This document shows positions 54,927-63,959 of a DNA stretch of 64,000 nucleotides, in pieces; position 1 is the first letter of the stretch; every line of letters begins with the position of its first letter. The notes beneath the pieces were generated by a model that did no database searches, had not been told where the DNA came from, and saw only the letters and a list, made by a program, of their open reading frames with translations. Source of the DNA: Flavobacterium sp. UBA6721 (lineage in GTDB: Bacteria > Bacteroidota > Bacteroidia > Flavobacteriales > Flavobacteriaceae); NCBI GenBank assembly GCA_002454195.1, contig DKIJ01000018.1:89598-153597 (forward strand), in the 5' to 3' direction. Both the position numbers and the translations under genes were made by a program.

Positions 54927-55520
54927 ATGGATTTTAAAAGATTTTTACCTTGGATTATAGGTGCAGTTATTATTTTTGGAATTTACGGCTGGGTTAAAGG
55001 AATCAACAACACAGCAGTAACTTTAAGTCAAGACATTGAAGAATCTTGGGGAAATGTACAAACAGCTTATCAACGACGAAATGATCTTATTCCAAACATT
55101 GTAAGTACCGTAAAAGGTTATGCAGAGCATGAAAAAAGTACTTTGACAGCAGTAATTGAGGCTCGTGCCAAAGCTACCCAAACTACGGTAGATCCAACCA
55201 ATATTACACCAGAACAACTAGAAGCTTTCAACAAAGCGCAAAGCGGAGTAAGTAGTTCACTTTCAAGATTATTAGTATCAGTAGAACAATATCCTAACTT
55301 AAAAGCAGACCAAAATTTCTTGAAATTACAAGATGAATTAGCTAGTACAGAAAATCAAATTTTAACGGCTCGTACTCGCTTTAACGAAGCTGTTAAACCA
55401 TATAACACCCACATCAAAACCTTTCCAAATTCATTGTTTGCAGGTATGTTTGGTTTTAAAGAAAAAGCCTATTTCAATGCTGTTGAAGGTGCTGATAAAG
55501 CTCCGGAAGTAAAATTCTAA
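54927..55520 (+). CDS. lemA: LemA-family membrane protein
   Basis: A 197-residue protein: one N-terminal membrane helix (about 8-25), then the helical LemA domain with VQTAYQRRNDLIPNIVSTVK, LTAVIEARAKATQ and QYPNLKADQNFLKLQDEL. LemA proteins are anchored with a helical bundle outside. It is followed by two TPM-domain genes, a usual arrangement (lemA with TPM partners). Confidence 0.93.
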   Translation: MDFKRFLPWIIGAVIIFGIYGWVKGINNTAVTLSQDIEESWGNVQTAYQRRNDLIPNIVSTVKGYAEHEKSTLTAVIEARAKATQTTVDPTNITPEQLEAFNKAQSGVSSSLSRLLVSVEQYPNLKADQNFLKLQDELASTENQILTARTRFNEAVKPYNTHIKTFPNSLFAGMFGFKEKAYFNAVEGADKAPEVKF

Positions 55521-55611
55521 AAGATTTCAGATTTTCGATTAACGATTTTTGATTGCAGAATATAAACTTCTACAATCAAAAATCGTTAATCTTCATTCAA
55601 AAATAATTCCC

Positions 55612-56049
55612 ATGTCAAAAGTAGAAGATTTTTTAACTCCAGCAGAAGAACTCGAAATTGTTGAAGCTATACGAATAGCCGAAAAAAATACTTCTGGTGA
55701 AATTAGAGTGCACATCGAACGAACTACCACTATGGACGCTTACGAACGTGCCAAAGAGGTGTTCCATGAATTAAAAATGGATGAAACAGCTCTTAAAAAT
55801 GGCGTTTTAATTTATCTAGCGGTTGACGATCATAACTTTGTGATTTGTGGTGATAAAGGAATCAACGATGTTGTTGGTGCTGATTTTTGGAACTGTACCC
55901 GTGATGCTATGGTAGTGCAATTCAAACAAAACAATTTTAAACAAGGACTTGTTGACGGAATTTTAAGAGCCGGAGAACAGCTTAAAAAATATTTCCCTTG
56001 GCAAGAAGGCGACACCAATGAATTATCTAACGAAATCTCAAAAGGATAA
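55612..56049 (+). CDS. TPM-domain protein
   Basis: A 145-residue protein of the TPM (TLP18.3/Psb32/MOLO-1) phosphatase-like fold: LTPAEELEIVEAIRIAEKNT, SGEIRVHIE, FHELKMDETALKNGVLIYL and GDKGINDVVGADFW. The ATG at 55612 is chosen because the family starts there; a TTG upstream is unlikely. The gene sits between lemA and the next TPM gene, three bases before it. Confidence 0.85.
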   Translation: MSKVEDFLTPAEELEIVEAIRIAEKNTSGEIRVHIERTTTMDAYERAKEVFHELKMDETALKNGVLIYLAVDDHNFVICGDKGINDVVGADFWNCTRDAMVVQFKQNNFKQGLVDGILRAGEQLKKYFPWQEGDTNELSNEISKG

Positions 56050-56052
56050 ATA

Positions 56053-56883
56053 ATGAAAATTCCAACTCAGAAAAACTCAAATTCCAAAGGAATTTTTCAA
56101 TTTGTACTCTTACTATTTGTACTTTTTTCTAGCAATTGTATCTTTTCACAATTTACCATTCCGGAAAAACCTAGTTTGCAAACTTCGGTTTATGATTACG
56201 CCAAACTCTTTAACGAGAATGAAAAAACGCAACTGGAAGAAAAACTCATTCGCTATTCTGACACTACAACTACACAAATTATAGTCATTACCATAGAAAG
56301 CTTAAAAGGCGAAGATGTTAGTTTACTGGCAACCAAATGGGGTCAAACCTGGGGAGTTGGAGGCACTGCCAAAGACGACAACGGAGTGATTATTCTGATT
56401 TCTAAAACCGATAGAAAAATAGCCATTAATCCTGGCTACGGTTTAGAAGATAGATTGACAGCAGGAATTGGTGGTGAAATCATTAGAAATATTATTATTC
56501 CTGAGTTCAAAGCAGGTAGTTATTATAATGGAGTTGACAAAGGAACCGATGCTTTATTTGACGTTTTTAAAGGCAAATACAAAGGGACTCGAAAACAAAA
56601 CCAACAAAAACAAGATTTTCCCATCCTGCCATTCATTATCATCATTGTTTTTATCATCATTTTAGCTTCCAGAAATAAAGGTGGTGGCGGAAATTCAGGC
56701 AATAATGGCGGTGGCGGCCCTAGCTTATTAGATGTGATTATCTTAAGCAATCTAGGTCGAAACAGCGGTGGTTTCGGTGGAGGCTTTGGAGGTTCTTCTG
56801 GCGGTGGTTTTGGTGGAGGCGGCTTCGGAGGAGGATTTGGCGGCGGAGGTTTCTCTGGCGGTGGTTCTAGCGGAAGTTGGTAA
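56053..56883 (+). CDS. TPM-domain membrane protein with Gly/Ser-rich tail
   Basis: A 276-residue protein: signal peptide, TPM domain (about 35-170, with VYDYAKLFNENEKTQLEEKL, then TTTQIIVITIESLKGEDVSLL and GYGLEDRLTAGIGGEI), one membrane helix (about 192-206), and a Gly/Ser/Phe-rich repetitive tail (about 210-276). It is the largest of the lemA-TPM cluster and is anchored with the domain outside. The low-complexity tail is common in the family. Confidence 0.88.
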   Translation: MKIPTQKNSNSKGIFQFVLLLFVLFSSNCIFSQFTIPEKPSLQTSVYDYAKLFNENEKTQLEEKLIRYSDTTTTQIIVITIESLKGEDVSLLATKWGQTWGVGGTAKDDNGVIILISKTDRKIAINPGYGLEDRLTAGIGGEIIRNIIIPEFKAGSYYNGVDKGTDALFDVFKGKYKGTRKQNQQKQDFPILPFIIIIVFIIILASRNKGGGGNSGNNGGGGPSLLDVIILSNLGRNSGGFGGGFGGSSGGGFGGGGFGGGFGGGGFSGGGSSGSW

Positions 56884-56977
56884 GTTCCGGTTTTCAGTTT
56901 TCAAATGGAATTAATTCTAACTACTACTCGAAAACGTTCGGCAACTGAAAAGAAGTATATAAAACAATTACAATATC

Positions 56978-57010
56978 AAAGCAACCACTTCGATTTGAAG
57001 TGGTTGCTTT
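56978..57010 (+). terminator. intrinsic terminator after the TPM genes
   Basis: AAAGCAACCACTTC (56978-56991) and its complement (56997-57010) form a 14-bp stem with a five-base loop, followed by T residues on the plus strand. Confidence 0.85.
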
Positions 57011-57127
57011 TTTAAACAAAATCCCTTACTAAATTTCACAAAAACATTATTGAAATTTCTTGACTGATTTATAAATTTATTTATCTTTATCCTGATTTTA
57101 ATTTAAACCAGCCAGATACAACCGTAT

Positions 57128-57541
57128 ATGCTTTCACAAAAAACCAAATACGCTCTCAAAGCCCTACTCTATCTAGCGCAACAGGAAGCGAATCATATTT
57201 CTAAAACTACTGATATTGCCGAATCGGCTAATATCCCTAAAAAGTTTTTAGAACAGATTTTATTGGATTTAAAACGTGGGCATTTAGTAGGCAGTAAACA
57301 AGGAAAATTAGGCGGATACTACCTTTTAAAATCCAAAGATGAAATCACTTTAGCCGATATTCACCGATTATTTGATGGTGCTATCGCATTATTACCCTGT
57401 GCTTCTTTAAATTTTTACGAACGTTGTTCGGATTGTACGGACGAGTCAGAATGCCTGCTACGACACGGCTTGATGACCATTAGAGACGAAACTTTAAAGG
57501 CCATGCAAGGGATTACTATCGCTTTTCTAGTGAACAAATAA
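57128..57541 (+). CDS. Rrf2-family regulator
   Basis: A 137-residue winged-helix regulator with the start MLSQKTKYALKALLYLAQ, NIPKKFLEQILLDLKRG and the three-cysteine stretch PCASLNFYERCSDCTDESEC. It differs clearly from the two NsrR-like copies. In this phylum such proteins often stand beside sulfur-assimilation genes, so a CymR-like role is possible (inference). A TonB receptor follows. Confidence 0.88.
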   Translation: MLSQKTKYALKALLYLAQQEANHISKTTDIAESANIPKKFLEQILLDLKRGHLVGSKQGKLGGYYLLKSKDEITLADIHRLFDGAIALLPCASLNFYERCSDCTDESECLLRHGLMTIRDETLKAMQGITIAFLVNK

Positions 57542-57582
57542 AAAAATAGCTCTTTAATTCTACTATTTTTATAGAATTTATA

Positions 57583-57590
57583 TATATTTG
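57583..57590 (+). promoter_or_regulatory. -7 element upstream of the Cys/Met leader ORF
   Basis: TATATTTG (57583-57590) matches TANNTTTG. A start near 57597 would be about 30 bases before the leader ORF. No clear TTG is found at the usual distance upstream, so it may need an activator or be repressor-controlled. Confidence 0.5.
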
Positions 57591-57625
57591 CATCGATTTA
57601 CAATTATCATTATAATTATTAAACG

Positions 57626-57730
57626 ATGAAAACAATTCAAAAAAGCTTCATTCAAAAAAGCGCAAAAAAAGAAACATTATCAAATTCAAATACAACAATT
57701 CATTATTGCATGATGTGTATGTGTCAGTAA
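57626..57730 (+). CDS. Cys/Met-rich leader peptide upstream of the TonB receptor
   Basis: A 34-codon ORF, MKTIQKSFIQKSAKKETLSN..., whose end is HYCMMCMCQ: three Cys and three Met in the last seven residues. It lies between an Rrf2 regulator and a TonB receptor, 48 bases before the receptor ATG. The pattern fits a ribosome-stalling leader that senses cysteine or methionine supply. A true peptide product is not excluded. Confidence 0.6.
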   Translation: MKTIQKSFIQKSAKKETLSNSNTTIHYCMMCMCQ

Positions 57731-57778
57731 AAAAAATTTAGGTTTAAGTTCTACTAATCATATATAATTACTAAAATA

Positions 57779-60322
57779 ATGAAAACAATCATAAAAAATA
57801 CATTTGCAACTCTTTTATTACTAAGTCTTTCAAGCACATTGGCACAAACCATTACGGGACGTGTAAATACAATAGATAACAATCCTTTAGAATCAGCTAA
57901 TGCTGTGATAAACGGAACAACAATTAGCACAACAACTGATAAAAACGGTGATTTTACTATTGATACACAAGGAAAATTACCCATTACCCTGTCTATCCAA
58001 TACACAGGATATAAAACCGAAAAAATTTACTTAACCGCAATACCTTCTACTCCATTAACAATTATTTTAAAAGAAGACAACCAACTTGCCGAAGTGGTCA
58101 TTTCTTCCAGAAGGAAAATTGAAAAAGCACAAAATGTCCCGATTCCTATTTCGGTAGTAAGTGGAAAACAAGCCGAACAAGCGGGCGCTTTTAATGTGAA
58201 TCGAATCAAAGAACTCATCCCTTCGGTACAATTATATTCATCCAATCCAAGAAATACAGGAATCAACATTCGAAGTTTAGGTTCGCCTTTTGGATTGACC
58301 AATGACGGAATTGATCCTGGAGTAGGTTTTTATGTTGACGGTGTGTATTATGCACGTCCAGCTGCTACGACTTTAGACTTTGTCGACATCAGTCAGATTG
58401 AAGTATTACGTGGACCACAGGGAACTTTATTTGGAAAAAACACCACTGCAGGTGCCTTTAACATTACGACTCGCAAACCTAGTTTCATACCGGGAGCAAA
58501 TTTTGAAGTGAGCTATGGAAATTACACATTCTTACAAGCAAAAGCATCGGTAACAAGCGGATTAACTAAAAAAATTGCGGGAAGAATATCCTTTTCAGGA
58601 ACCCAAAGAGATGGACTAATTGACAATGTGGCTACAGGAAAATCGACAAACACTTTGAACAATTTAGGGATTAAAGGACAATTATTGTATACCCCAACGG
58701 CCAATACTAATGTCTTATTCTCGGCAGATATTACTACCCAACGTCCTGACGGCTATGCCCAAGTTATTGCAGGGGTTGCTCCAACCCAAAGAGCCGCTTA
58801 CCGACAATTCAACCAAATCATTGCCGATTTAAATTATCAATTACCAAGTACTAATCCATTTGACCGAAAAATCGATCATGATACCCCTTGGCGTTCAGGA
58901 CAAGATTTAGGAGGTGCTTCTTTAAATATCGACACTAAAATTGGCGAAGGAACACTAACTTCAACTACGGCTTGGCGTTTTTGGAACTGGGATCCATCTA
59001 ATGATAGAGATTTTACAGGATTACAAGTTTTGGCTACATCACAAAATCCTACCAGACAAACGCAATTCACGCAAGAAATACGTTATGCAGGACAAATCGC
59101 TTCAAACATTAGTGCTGTGGGAGGTATCTTTTTTATCGACCAAAATTCACACACCACCGGAACAGAAGAATCAGGAAATGCACAATGGCGTTTTTCACAA
59201 AGTACAACAACTTCTAAATGGGCTACTCCTGGTTTATTTGAAGGTTACGGAATTAATACTGACGCTAGTATTCATGCCGTATCAGCAGCTATTTTTGGAC
59301 AATTAGACTGGACAATTTCGGAAAAATTACATCTTTTACCAGGAGTACGATACAATTACGATAAAAAAGACGCTACTTACAACCGTAGTACTTATGGCGG
59401 TTTACAAACGAACGACCCTGAATTAATTGCCATAAAAAAATTAGTATACAGCGACCAAAATTTTGCTAAAAATACCGATGCTACCGACTTTTCAGGTAAC
59501 CTAACACTATCTTATAAACCAACTGACCGAGTAAATACTTACGCAACTTACGCTAAAAGTTACAAACCTGTTGGTGTAAACGTTGCTGGTCTTCCTACTG
59601 TTAACGGTCAACCAGCACTGGATTTGGCTGTTATTAAACCAGAAAGAGTAAATCATTATGAAATTGGTGCTAAAACAACGCCGTTCAACAATACGATTTT
59701 CAACATTACTTTCTTTAATACAGATATTACCGATTACCAAACCAATGTTCAGGCGGCTGAATTAGGTGTCAACCGTGGTTATTTAGCCAATGCGGATAAA
59801 GTACGAGTAAGAGGTGCCGAAGTTGATTTTAGCGTTACTATCAACTCCCATTTTAGCATCAATGGTGCAGCCACCTATACCGATGGAAAATACATCAAAT
59901 TTATCAATGCCCCACTACCCTTAGAAGAAACAGGATCTTCCATTTCATTTAAAGATGTTTCAGGAACGAGTTTGCCTGGGGTTTCAAAATGGGCAGGAAG
60001 TCTTGGCGGCGAATACACAAAAGACGCTAAATTATTTGGCAACCTAGGGAAATTCTTTGTTGGATTAGATGCCTACTCTCGTACGGAATTTTCATCCAGT
60101 CCCTCTGCTTCCAAATATTTAATTGTTCCCGGTTATGCGATTTTTAACGGTCGTTTGGGTTTCCGAGTAGCAGAAGGTTTATCGGCTCATATTTGGGGAC
60201 GTAACCTTTTCAATAAAGATTATTTCGAACAACTATTACCTGCAGGTGGAAATGCAGGACATTATGCAGGTGTATTGGGTGACCAAAGAACCTATGGTAT
60301 TACTTTGAAATACACGTTGTAA
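57779..60322 (+). CDS. TonB-dependent receptor with carboxypeptidase-like N domain
   Basis: An 847-residue outer-membrane receptor: signal peptide (ending LAQ), carboxypeptidase-regulatory-like domain (about 22-105), plug domain (about 115-230, with the RGPQGTLFGKNTTAGAFNI box), and a 22-strand barrel ending in YGITLKYTL. It imports a large substrate with TonB energy. The Rrf2 gene and Cys/Met-rich leader upstream suggest a sulfur-linked substrate or siderophore. The substrate is unknown. Confidence 0.88.
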   Translation: MKTIIKNTFATLLLLSLSSTLAQTITGRVNTIDNNPLESANAVINGTTISTTTDKNGDFTIDTQGKLPITLSIQYTGYKTEKIYLTAIPSTPLTIILKEDNQLAEVVISSRRKIEKAQNVPIPISVVSGKQAEQAGAFNVNRIKELIPSVQLYSSNPRNTGINIRSLGSPFGLTNDGIDPGVGFYVDGVYYARPAATTLDFVDISQIEVLRGPQGTLFGKNTTAGAFNITTRKPSFIPGANFEVSYGNYTFLQAKASVTSGLTKKIAGRISFSGTQRDGLIDNVATGKSTNTLNNLGIKGQLLYTPTANTNVLFSADITTQRPDGYAQVIAGVAPTQRAAYRQFNQIIADLNYQLPSTNPFDRKIDHDTPWRSGQDLGGASLNIDTKIGEGTLTSTTAWRFWNWDPSNDRDFTGLQVLATSQNPTRQTQFTQEIRYAGQIASNISAVGGIFFIDQNSHTTGTEESGNAQWRFSQSTTTSKWATPGLFEGYGINTDASIHAVSAAIFGQLDWTISEKLHLLPGVRYNYDKKDATYNRSTYGGLQTNDPELIAIKKLVYSDQNFAKNTDATDFSGNLTLSYKPTDRVNTYATYAKSYKPVGVNVAGLPTVNGQPALDLAVIKPERVNHYEIGAKTTPFNNTIFNITFFNTDITDYQTNVQAAELGVNRGYLANADKVRVRGAEVDFSVTINSHFSINGAATYTDGKYIKFINAPLPLEETGSSISFKDVSGTSLPGVSKWAGSLGGEYTKDAKLFGNLGKFFVGLDAYSRTEFSSSPSASKYLIVPGYAIFNGRLGFRVAEGLSAHIWGRNLFNKDYFEQLLPAGGNAGHYAGVLGDQRTYGITLKYTL

Positions 60323-60404
60323 AACAAAAAACCAAAACACTAATTACCAACAACTTAACAGCCTATTCAGCATAAAAATCGTAACTTTAAGAGAAAATGG
60401 AGCT

Positions 60405-60650
60405 ATGAAAAATTTTGCAATGAAACTGCTAGGATTTACCACGGCTTATGTATTTGTATTTGCTACATTGAATCAAACCAATGTCAATATCCGAATACTA
60501 TTAATGATGCACAGTATAGGATTTATTTTAATCCCATTGATGAGCTATACTGTTTTGACCGATAACTACACTACCAATAAAACTTTTAAAGATTGGTACG
60601 AAGATCATCCTATGGAAACTTTGGATGAAGGAAATGAAGAAGAAACCTAA
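60405..60650 (+). CDS. small membrane protein of unknown function
   Basis: An 81-residue protein with two hydrophobic segments (MKLLGFTTAYVFVFATL, and LMMHSIGFILIPLMSYTVL) and an acidic tail (EDHPMETLDEGNEEET). It starts 82 bases after the TonB receptor and ends before a terminator, so it could share that transcript. No family recognised. Confidence 0.6.
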   Translation: MKNFAMKLLGFTTAYVFVFATLNQTNVNIRILLMMHSIGFILIPLMSYTVLTDNYTTNKTFKDWYEDHPMETLDEGNEEET

Positions 60651-60669
60651 CTGTTTACTCCAACAATTA

Positions 60670-60708
60670 AAAATCCCTTTACAGACTGTAGGTTTGTAAA
60701 GGGATTTT
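60670..60708. terminator. bidirectional intrinsic terminator
   Basis: A 14-bp stem (60670-60683 and 60695-60708, arm AAAATCCCTTTACA) with an 11-base loop stands between the plus-strand small protein and the minus-strand toxin gene. Confidence 0.85.
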
Positions 60709-60718
60709 ATCTTATTCT

Positions 60719-61036
60719 TTATTTATTTTTCGTTGGATTTTGTCTGGTATCAAAAACTCTATTGATATAAATTTTTGATTTACCTTCCCGATAGGTTATT
60801 TTACAATGGTAATGAATTAATTTTCTATATTCATGTTTTAAATGAACAAAATCTTCATCAACAGCACCTATTTCTTTAAAATTACTGCTTTCTAAAATTT
60901 CAGTACTTTCTCTTAATTCTAATGCAATTAGTATCGCCTTTTCAAAACCAAATAGCATTGCATTAAATCTAGTTACTTTTTCTAAATCTTTTAAAGCTCT
61001 GGAAGTCCAGTAAACTGGTTTTATTATTCCTTCCAA
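60719..61036 (-). CDS. ParE/RelE-type toxin
   Basis: A 105-residue protein with the fold start VYWTSRALKDLEKV and the core YRKLIHYHCKITYREGKSKI, YINRVFDTRQNP. This is the RelE/ParE toxin pattern. Its first codon appears to be TTG, lying inside the last codons of the antitoxin gene (13-base overlap). It is likely a translation or gyrase inhibitor, but the target cannot be told from sequence. Confidence 0.82.
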   Translation of the reverse strand: MEGIIKPVYWTSRALKDLEKVTRFNAMLFGFEKAILIALELRESTEILESSNFKEIGAVDEDFVHLKHEYRKLIHYHCKITYREGKSKIYINRVFDTRQNPTKNK

Positions 61037-61233
61037 CTTTCAATCATTTTTTGAACCTCGGCTTGAGTATGAATTCTTCCTGATTTTATATCATCCTCTG
61101 ATTCAGCAATCATTTTGTCTTTTTTTAGTTGAACACTATATGCTTTTGCCATTTCATAGAACATCTTGATGAATTTTTCATCGCCTTCATTAATAAACTG
61201 ATGCAGTTCTTGTTTTAATTCCAATGTACTCAT
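61024..61233 (-). CDS. antitoxin of the ParE/RelE pair
   Basis: A 69-residue protein starting at 61233 (MSTLELKQELHQFINEGDEKF), rich in Glu and Lys, ending in SGRIHTQAEVQKMIESWKE, as in antitoxins that wrap a helix around the toxin. A TTG start further up would add nine residues. The gene precedes the toxin with a 13-base overlap. No DNA-binding domain is evident. Confidence 0.75.
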   Translation of the reverse strand: MSTLELKQELHQFINEGDEKFIKMFYEMAKAYSVQLKKDKMIAESEDDIKSGRIHTQAEVQKMIESWKE

Positions 61234-61380
61234 GACAATAGTATTTTTATGTTCTAACAAATTTACAAATTCTATTTCATAATTTTATATGCTACTGAAT
61301 AAATGTTAATTATAGCTCCTTACAGCCTTTTGAAATGTTATTATTTATGATTTTCTAAAATAAAAAAGCCACAACTTTTT

Positions 61381-61425
61381 ATACACTGCCCCCAAAAAGT
61401 TAGACACTATTTGGGGGCAGTGTAT
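61381..61425. repeat. perfect inverted repeat resembling an IS end
   Basis: ATACACTGCCCCCAAA (61381-61396) and its complement (61410-61425) form a 16-bp perfect inverted repeat with a 13-base loop (AAGTTAGACACTA). The words CCCCCAAAAAGTTAGACA resemble IS3-family terminal repeats, as a possible remnant. No transposase is nearby and no T run follows, so a terminator role is less likely. Confidence 0.6.
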
Positions 61426-61445
61426 TTACGAAGTGGTTTCTGTTA

Positions 61446-62756
61446 TTATTTTTCTCTAATATAAATATCAATTGGCACTCCTGAAAAGTCCCAATTGTCT
61501 CTGATTTTATTTTCAAGGTAACGTTTGTACGGTTCTTTTACGTACTGCGGTAAGTTGGCAAAAAACACAAACTGAGGCGTTGGTGATGGCAACTGCATAC
61601 AATATTTAATTTTCACATACTTCCCTTTGGTCGCTGGTGGCGGATAAGCCTCAATCACCTTCAACATATACTCGTTGAATTTAGAAGTTGGAATACGTTG
61701 TTGTCTGTTTTCAAACACCTGAACTGAAGCTTCCAACGCTTTCAACAAACGTTGTTTAGTCAATGCCGAAACGAAAAGAATAGGCACATCAGTAAATGGC
61801 ATTAATTCTTTCTTGATTTTCTCTTCATAATCACGGGTTGACATGGTATCTTTTTCCACCAAATCCCATTTATTTACCAAAATCACCACACCTTTTCGGT
61901 TCTTTTGTGCCAACCAAAAGATATTTTGGTCCTGACTTTCAAATCCTCTGGTCGCATCGATAACCAAGATACAAATATCAGCATGCTCAATCGCACGTAC
62001 CGAACGCATTACGGAATAGAATTCTAAATCTTCCTTTACCTTAGCCTTACGACGAATTCCAGCAGTATCGACCAAGTTAAATTCGAAACCAAAACGGTCA
62101 AACTTTGTATCAATCGCATCACGAGTCGTTCCTGCGATGTCTGTAACCATAAATCGGTCTTTACCAATCAAGGCATTGATAAAACTTGATTTTCCCGCAT
62201 TAGGACGTCCTACTACCGCAAAACGAGGCAATACTTTTTCTTCTTCTACCACTTCTGGTTTTTCAGGAAAAGCTTCAATCAAAGCATCTAGCAAATCTCC
62301 TGTTCCACTTCCTGAAATACTGGCAAATGTGTAATAATCACCTAAACCAAGGTTGTAAAACTCCACCGCATCTTTCTCACGCATGGCATTATCAACCTTA
62401 TTTACGGCTAATAAAACCGGTTTTGTTACTTTACGCAACAACTTCGCCACGGTTTCATCCATTGGTGTGATGCCTTCTTCGACATCCACCACAAATATAA
62501 TCACGTCGGCTTCATCGATAGCCAATTCTACCTGCTTACGAATTTCGCCTTCAAAAACATCCTCTGATCCACGCACATATCCTCCCGTATCAATTACAGA
62601 GAATTCCTTTCCATTCCATTCACTTTTTCCGTAGTTTCTGTCACGGGTAACTCCCGAAACCGAATCTACAATCGCTTCCCTTCTTTGAATCAATCGATTA
62701 AAAAGCGTCGATTTACCTACGTTTGGTCTTCCTACAATGGCAACAATGTTGTTCAT
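61446..62756 (-). CDS. der: GTPase Der (EngA)
   Basis: A 436-residue ribosome assembly GTPase with two G domains: GRPNVGKST...DTGGY and NKVD in the first, GRPNAGKSS...DTAGI and NKWD in the second, and a C-terminal KH-like domain (about 350-436). It is involved in 50S assembly. The length and order are normal. It lies two genes from the tRNA and downstream of era on the same strand. Confidence 0.97.
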   Translation of the reverse strand: MNNIVAIVGRPNVGKSTLFNRLIQRREAIVDSVSGVTRDRNYGKSEWNGKEFSVIDTGGYVRGSEDVFEGEIRKQVELAIDEADVIIFVVDVEEGITPMDETVAKLLRKVTKPVLLAVNKVDNAMREKDAVEFYNLGLGDYYTFASISGSGTGDLLDALIEAFPEKPEVVEEEKVLPRFAVVGRPNAGKSSFINALIGKDRFMVTDIAGTTRDAIDTKFDRFGFEFNLVDTAGIRRKAKVKEDLEFYSVMRSVRAIEHADICILVIDATRGFESQDQNIFWLAQKNRKGVVILVNKWDLVEKDTMSTRDYEEKIKKELMPFTDVPILFVSALTKQRLLKALEASVQVFENRQQRIPTSKFNEYMLKVIEAYPPPATKGKYVKIKYCMQLPSPTPQFVFFANLPQYVKEPYKRYLENKIRDNWDFSGVPIDIYIREK

Positions 62757-62953
62757 TTCTTTTATTTTTAATACTGTCTCCCGACAGCTTGGTTTCAGAC
62801 TTTAGAGCTTTTCTTTCAGATTCCTGAAAATGGCATTCCATTGTACATCTAAAATCCGGTATTTTTATTTTTTTTGCAAAGGTACACTTTTAGTTTGCAG
62901 TATTCAGCATTAAGTATTCAGTAATTATAATGTTTCAAACTGACCACTGAATA
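62757..62953. other. gap between era and der with inverted repeat
   Basis: The spacer holds AGTATTCAGT (62913-62922) and its inverted copy ACTGAATACT at 62946-62955, which overlaps the era stop by two bases. The same words occur at 19101-19199 and 54379-54415. It might act as a weak terminator or be a repeat remnant. Confidence 0.5.
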
Positions 62954-63841
62954 CTATTTCTGGTTATACCCAAATCGTTTTAACATATTGGTGTTAGTCC
63001 TCCAGTTTTTATTCACTTTCACATACATCTCAATATGAATTTGTTTACCAAAGAATTTCTCTAAATCTTCACGGGCTTCCACCCCTACTTTTTTCAATGC
63101 TGCACCTTTATGACCAATGATAATTCCTTTTTGTGTATCGCGCTCCACCATAATCAGCGAACGAATTCGAATAATGTTATCGGTTTCAATAAATTCCTCC
63201 GTTACAATTTCTACCGCATACGGAATTTCTTTGTTGTAATTCAATAAGATTTTCTCACGGATAATTTCATTCACAAAGAAACGTTCCGGTTTATCGGTCA
63301 ATTGGTCTTTTGGATAATAAGGTGGTGAGTCGGGCAATAACGAAATGATTCTTTGAAAAACTTCCGGCACATTGAAATTCTGTAAAGCCGATATTGGGTA
63401 AATTTCTGCATTCGGCACTTTCTCAGTCCAGAAAGCCACCTGCTGTTCTAATTGCTCTTGATTTGAATTATCAATTTTGTTCAATAACAACAAAACCGGA
63501 ATTTTGGAATGGATAATTTTATTAAAAAAAGCTTCGTCTTTCAATTCCTGCTCTCCTATTTCCACCATATAAATCAACACATCTGCATCTTCAAAAGCTG
63601 ATTTTACAAAATCCATCATCGATTCCTGCATTTCGTATGCCGGTTTAATGATTCCAGGCGTGTCGGAAAGTACCATCTGAAAATCATCTCCATTTACAAT
63701 CCCAAGAATTCTATGACGGGTAGTTTGCGCTTTTGAGGTAATAATAGACAATCTTTCTCCCACAAAGGCATTCATCAATGTCGATTTCCCTACATTAGGA
63801 TTCCCTATAATATTTACAAAACCTGCTTTATGTGCTGTCAT
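62954..63841 (-). CDS. era: GTPase Era
   Basis: A 295-residue GTPase with [14 protein letters not shown], the switch STTRHRILG-like segment TTRHRILGIV, DTPGI, NKID, and a C-terminal KH domain (about 200-295, MVERDTQKGIIIGHKGAALKK). It takes part in 16S rRNA maturation. The start at 63841 fits the family. Confidence 0.97.
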   Translation of the reverse strand: MTAHKAGFVNIIGNPNVGKSTLMNAFVGERLSIITSKAQTTRHRILGIVNGDDFQMVLSDTPGIIKPAYEMQESMMDFVKSAFEDADVLIYMVEIGEQELKDEAFFNKIIHSKIPVLLLLNKIDNSNQEQLEQQVAFWTEKVPNAEIYPISALQNFNVPEVFQRIISLLPDSPPYYPKDQLTDKPERFFVNEIIREKILLNYNKEIPYAVEIVTEEFIETDNIIRIRSLIMVERDTQKGIIIGHKGAALKKVGVEAREDLEKFFGKQIHIEMYVKVNKNWRTNTNMLKRFGYNQK

Positions 63842-63917
63842 TCTATTTAATTTAATGCTGCAAAGGTAGTCATATCAAGCCAATAGACGAAATAAAAAGA
63901 TTTTTTTAAATTTAACA

Positions 63918-63947
63918 TTGGAAATGTGGAATTTAATCGTATCTTTG
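63918..63947 (+). promoter_or_regulatory. tRNA promoter
   Basis: TTG (63918-63920) and TATCTTTG (63940-63947) with 19 bases between, a very good match to the flavobacterial consensus, followed after 12 bases by the tRNA. Confidence 0.8.
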
Positions 63948-63959
63948 CACCCGAAACAT

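Noticed and set aside
61381..61425. Intrinsic terminator of der
   Set aside because: The hairpin is not followed by a T run on either strand; an IS end remnant fits better.
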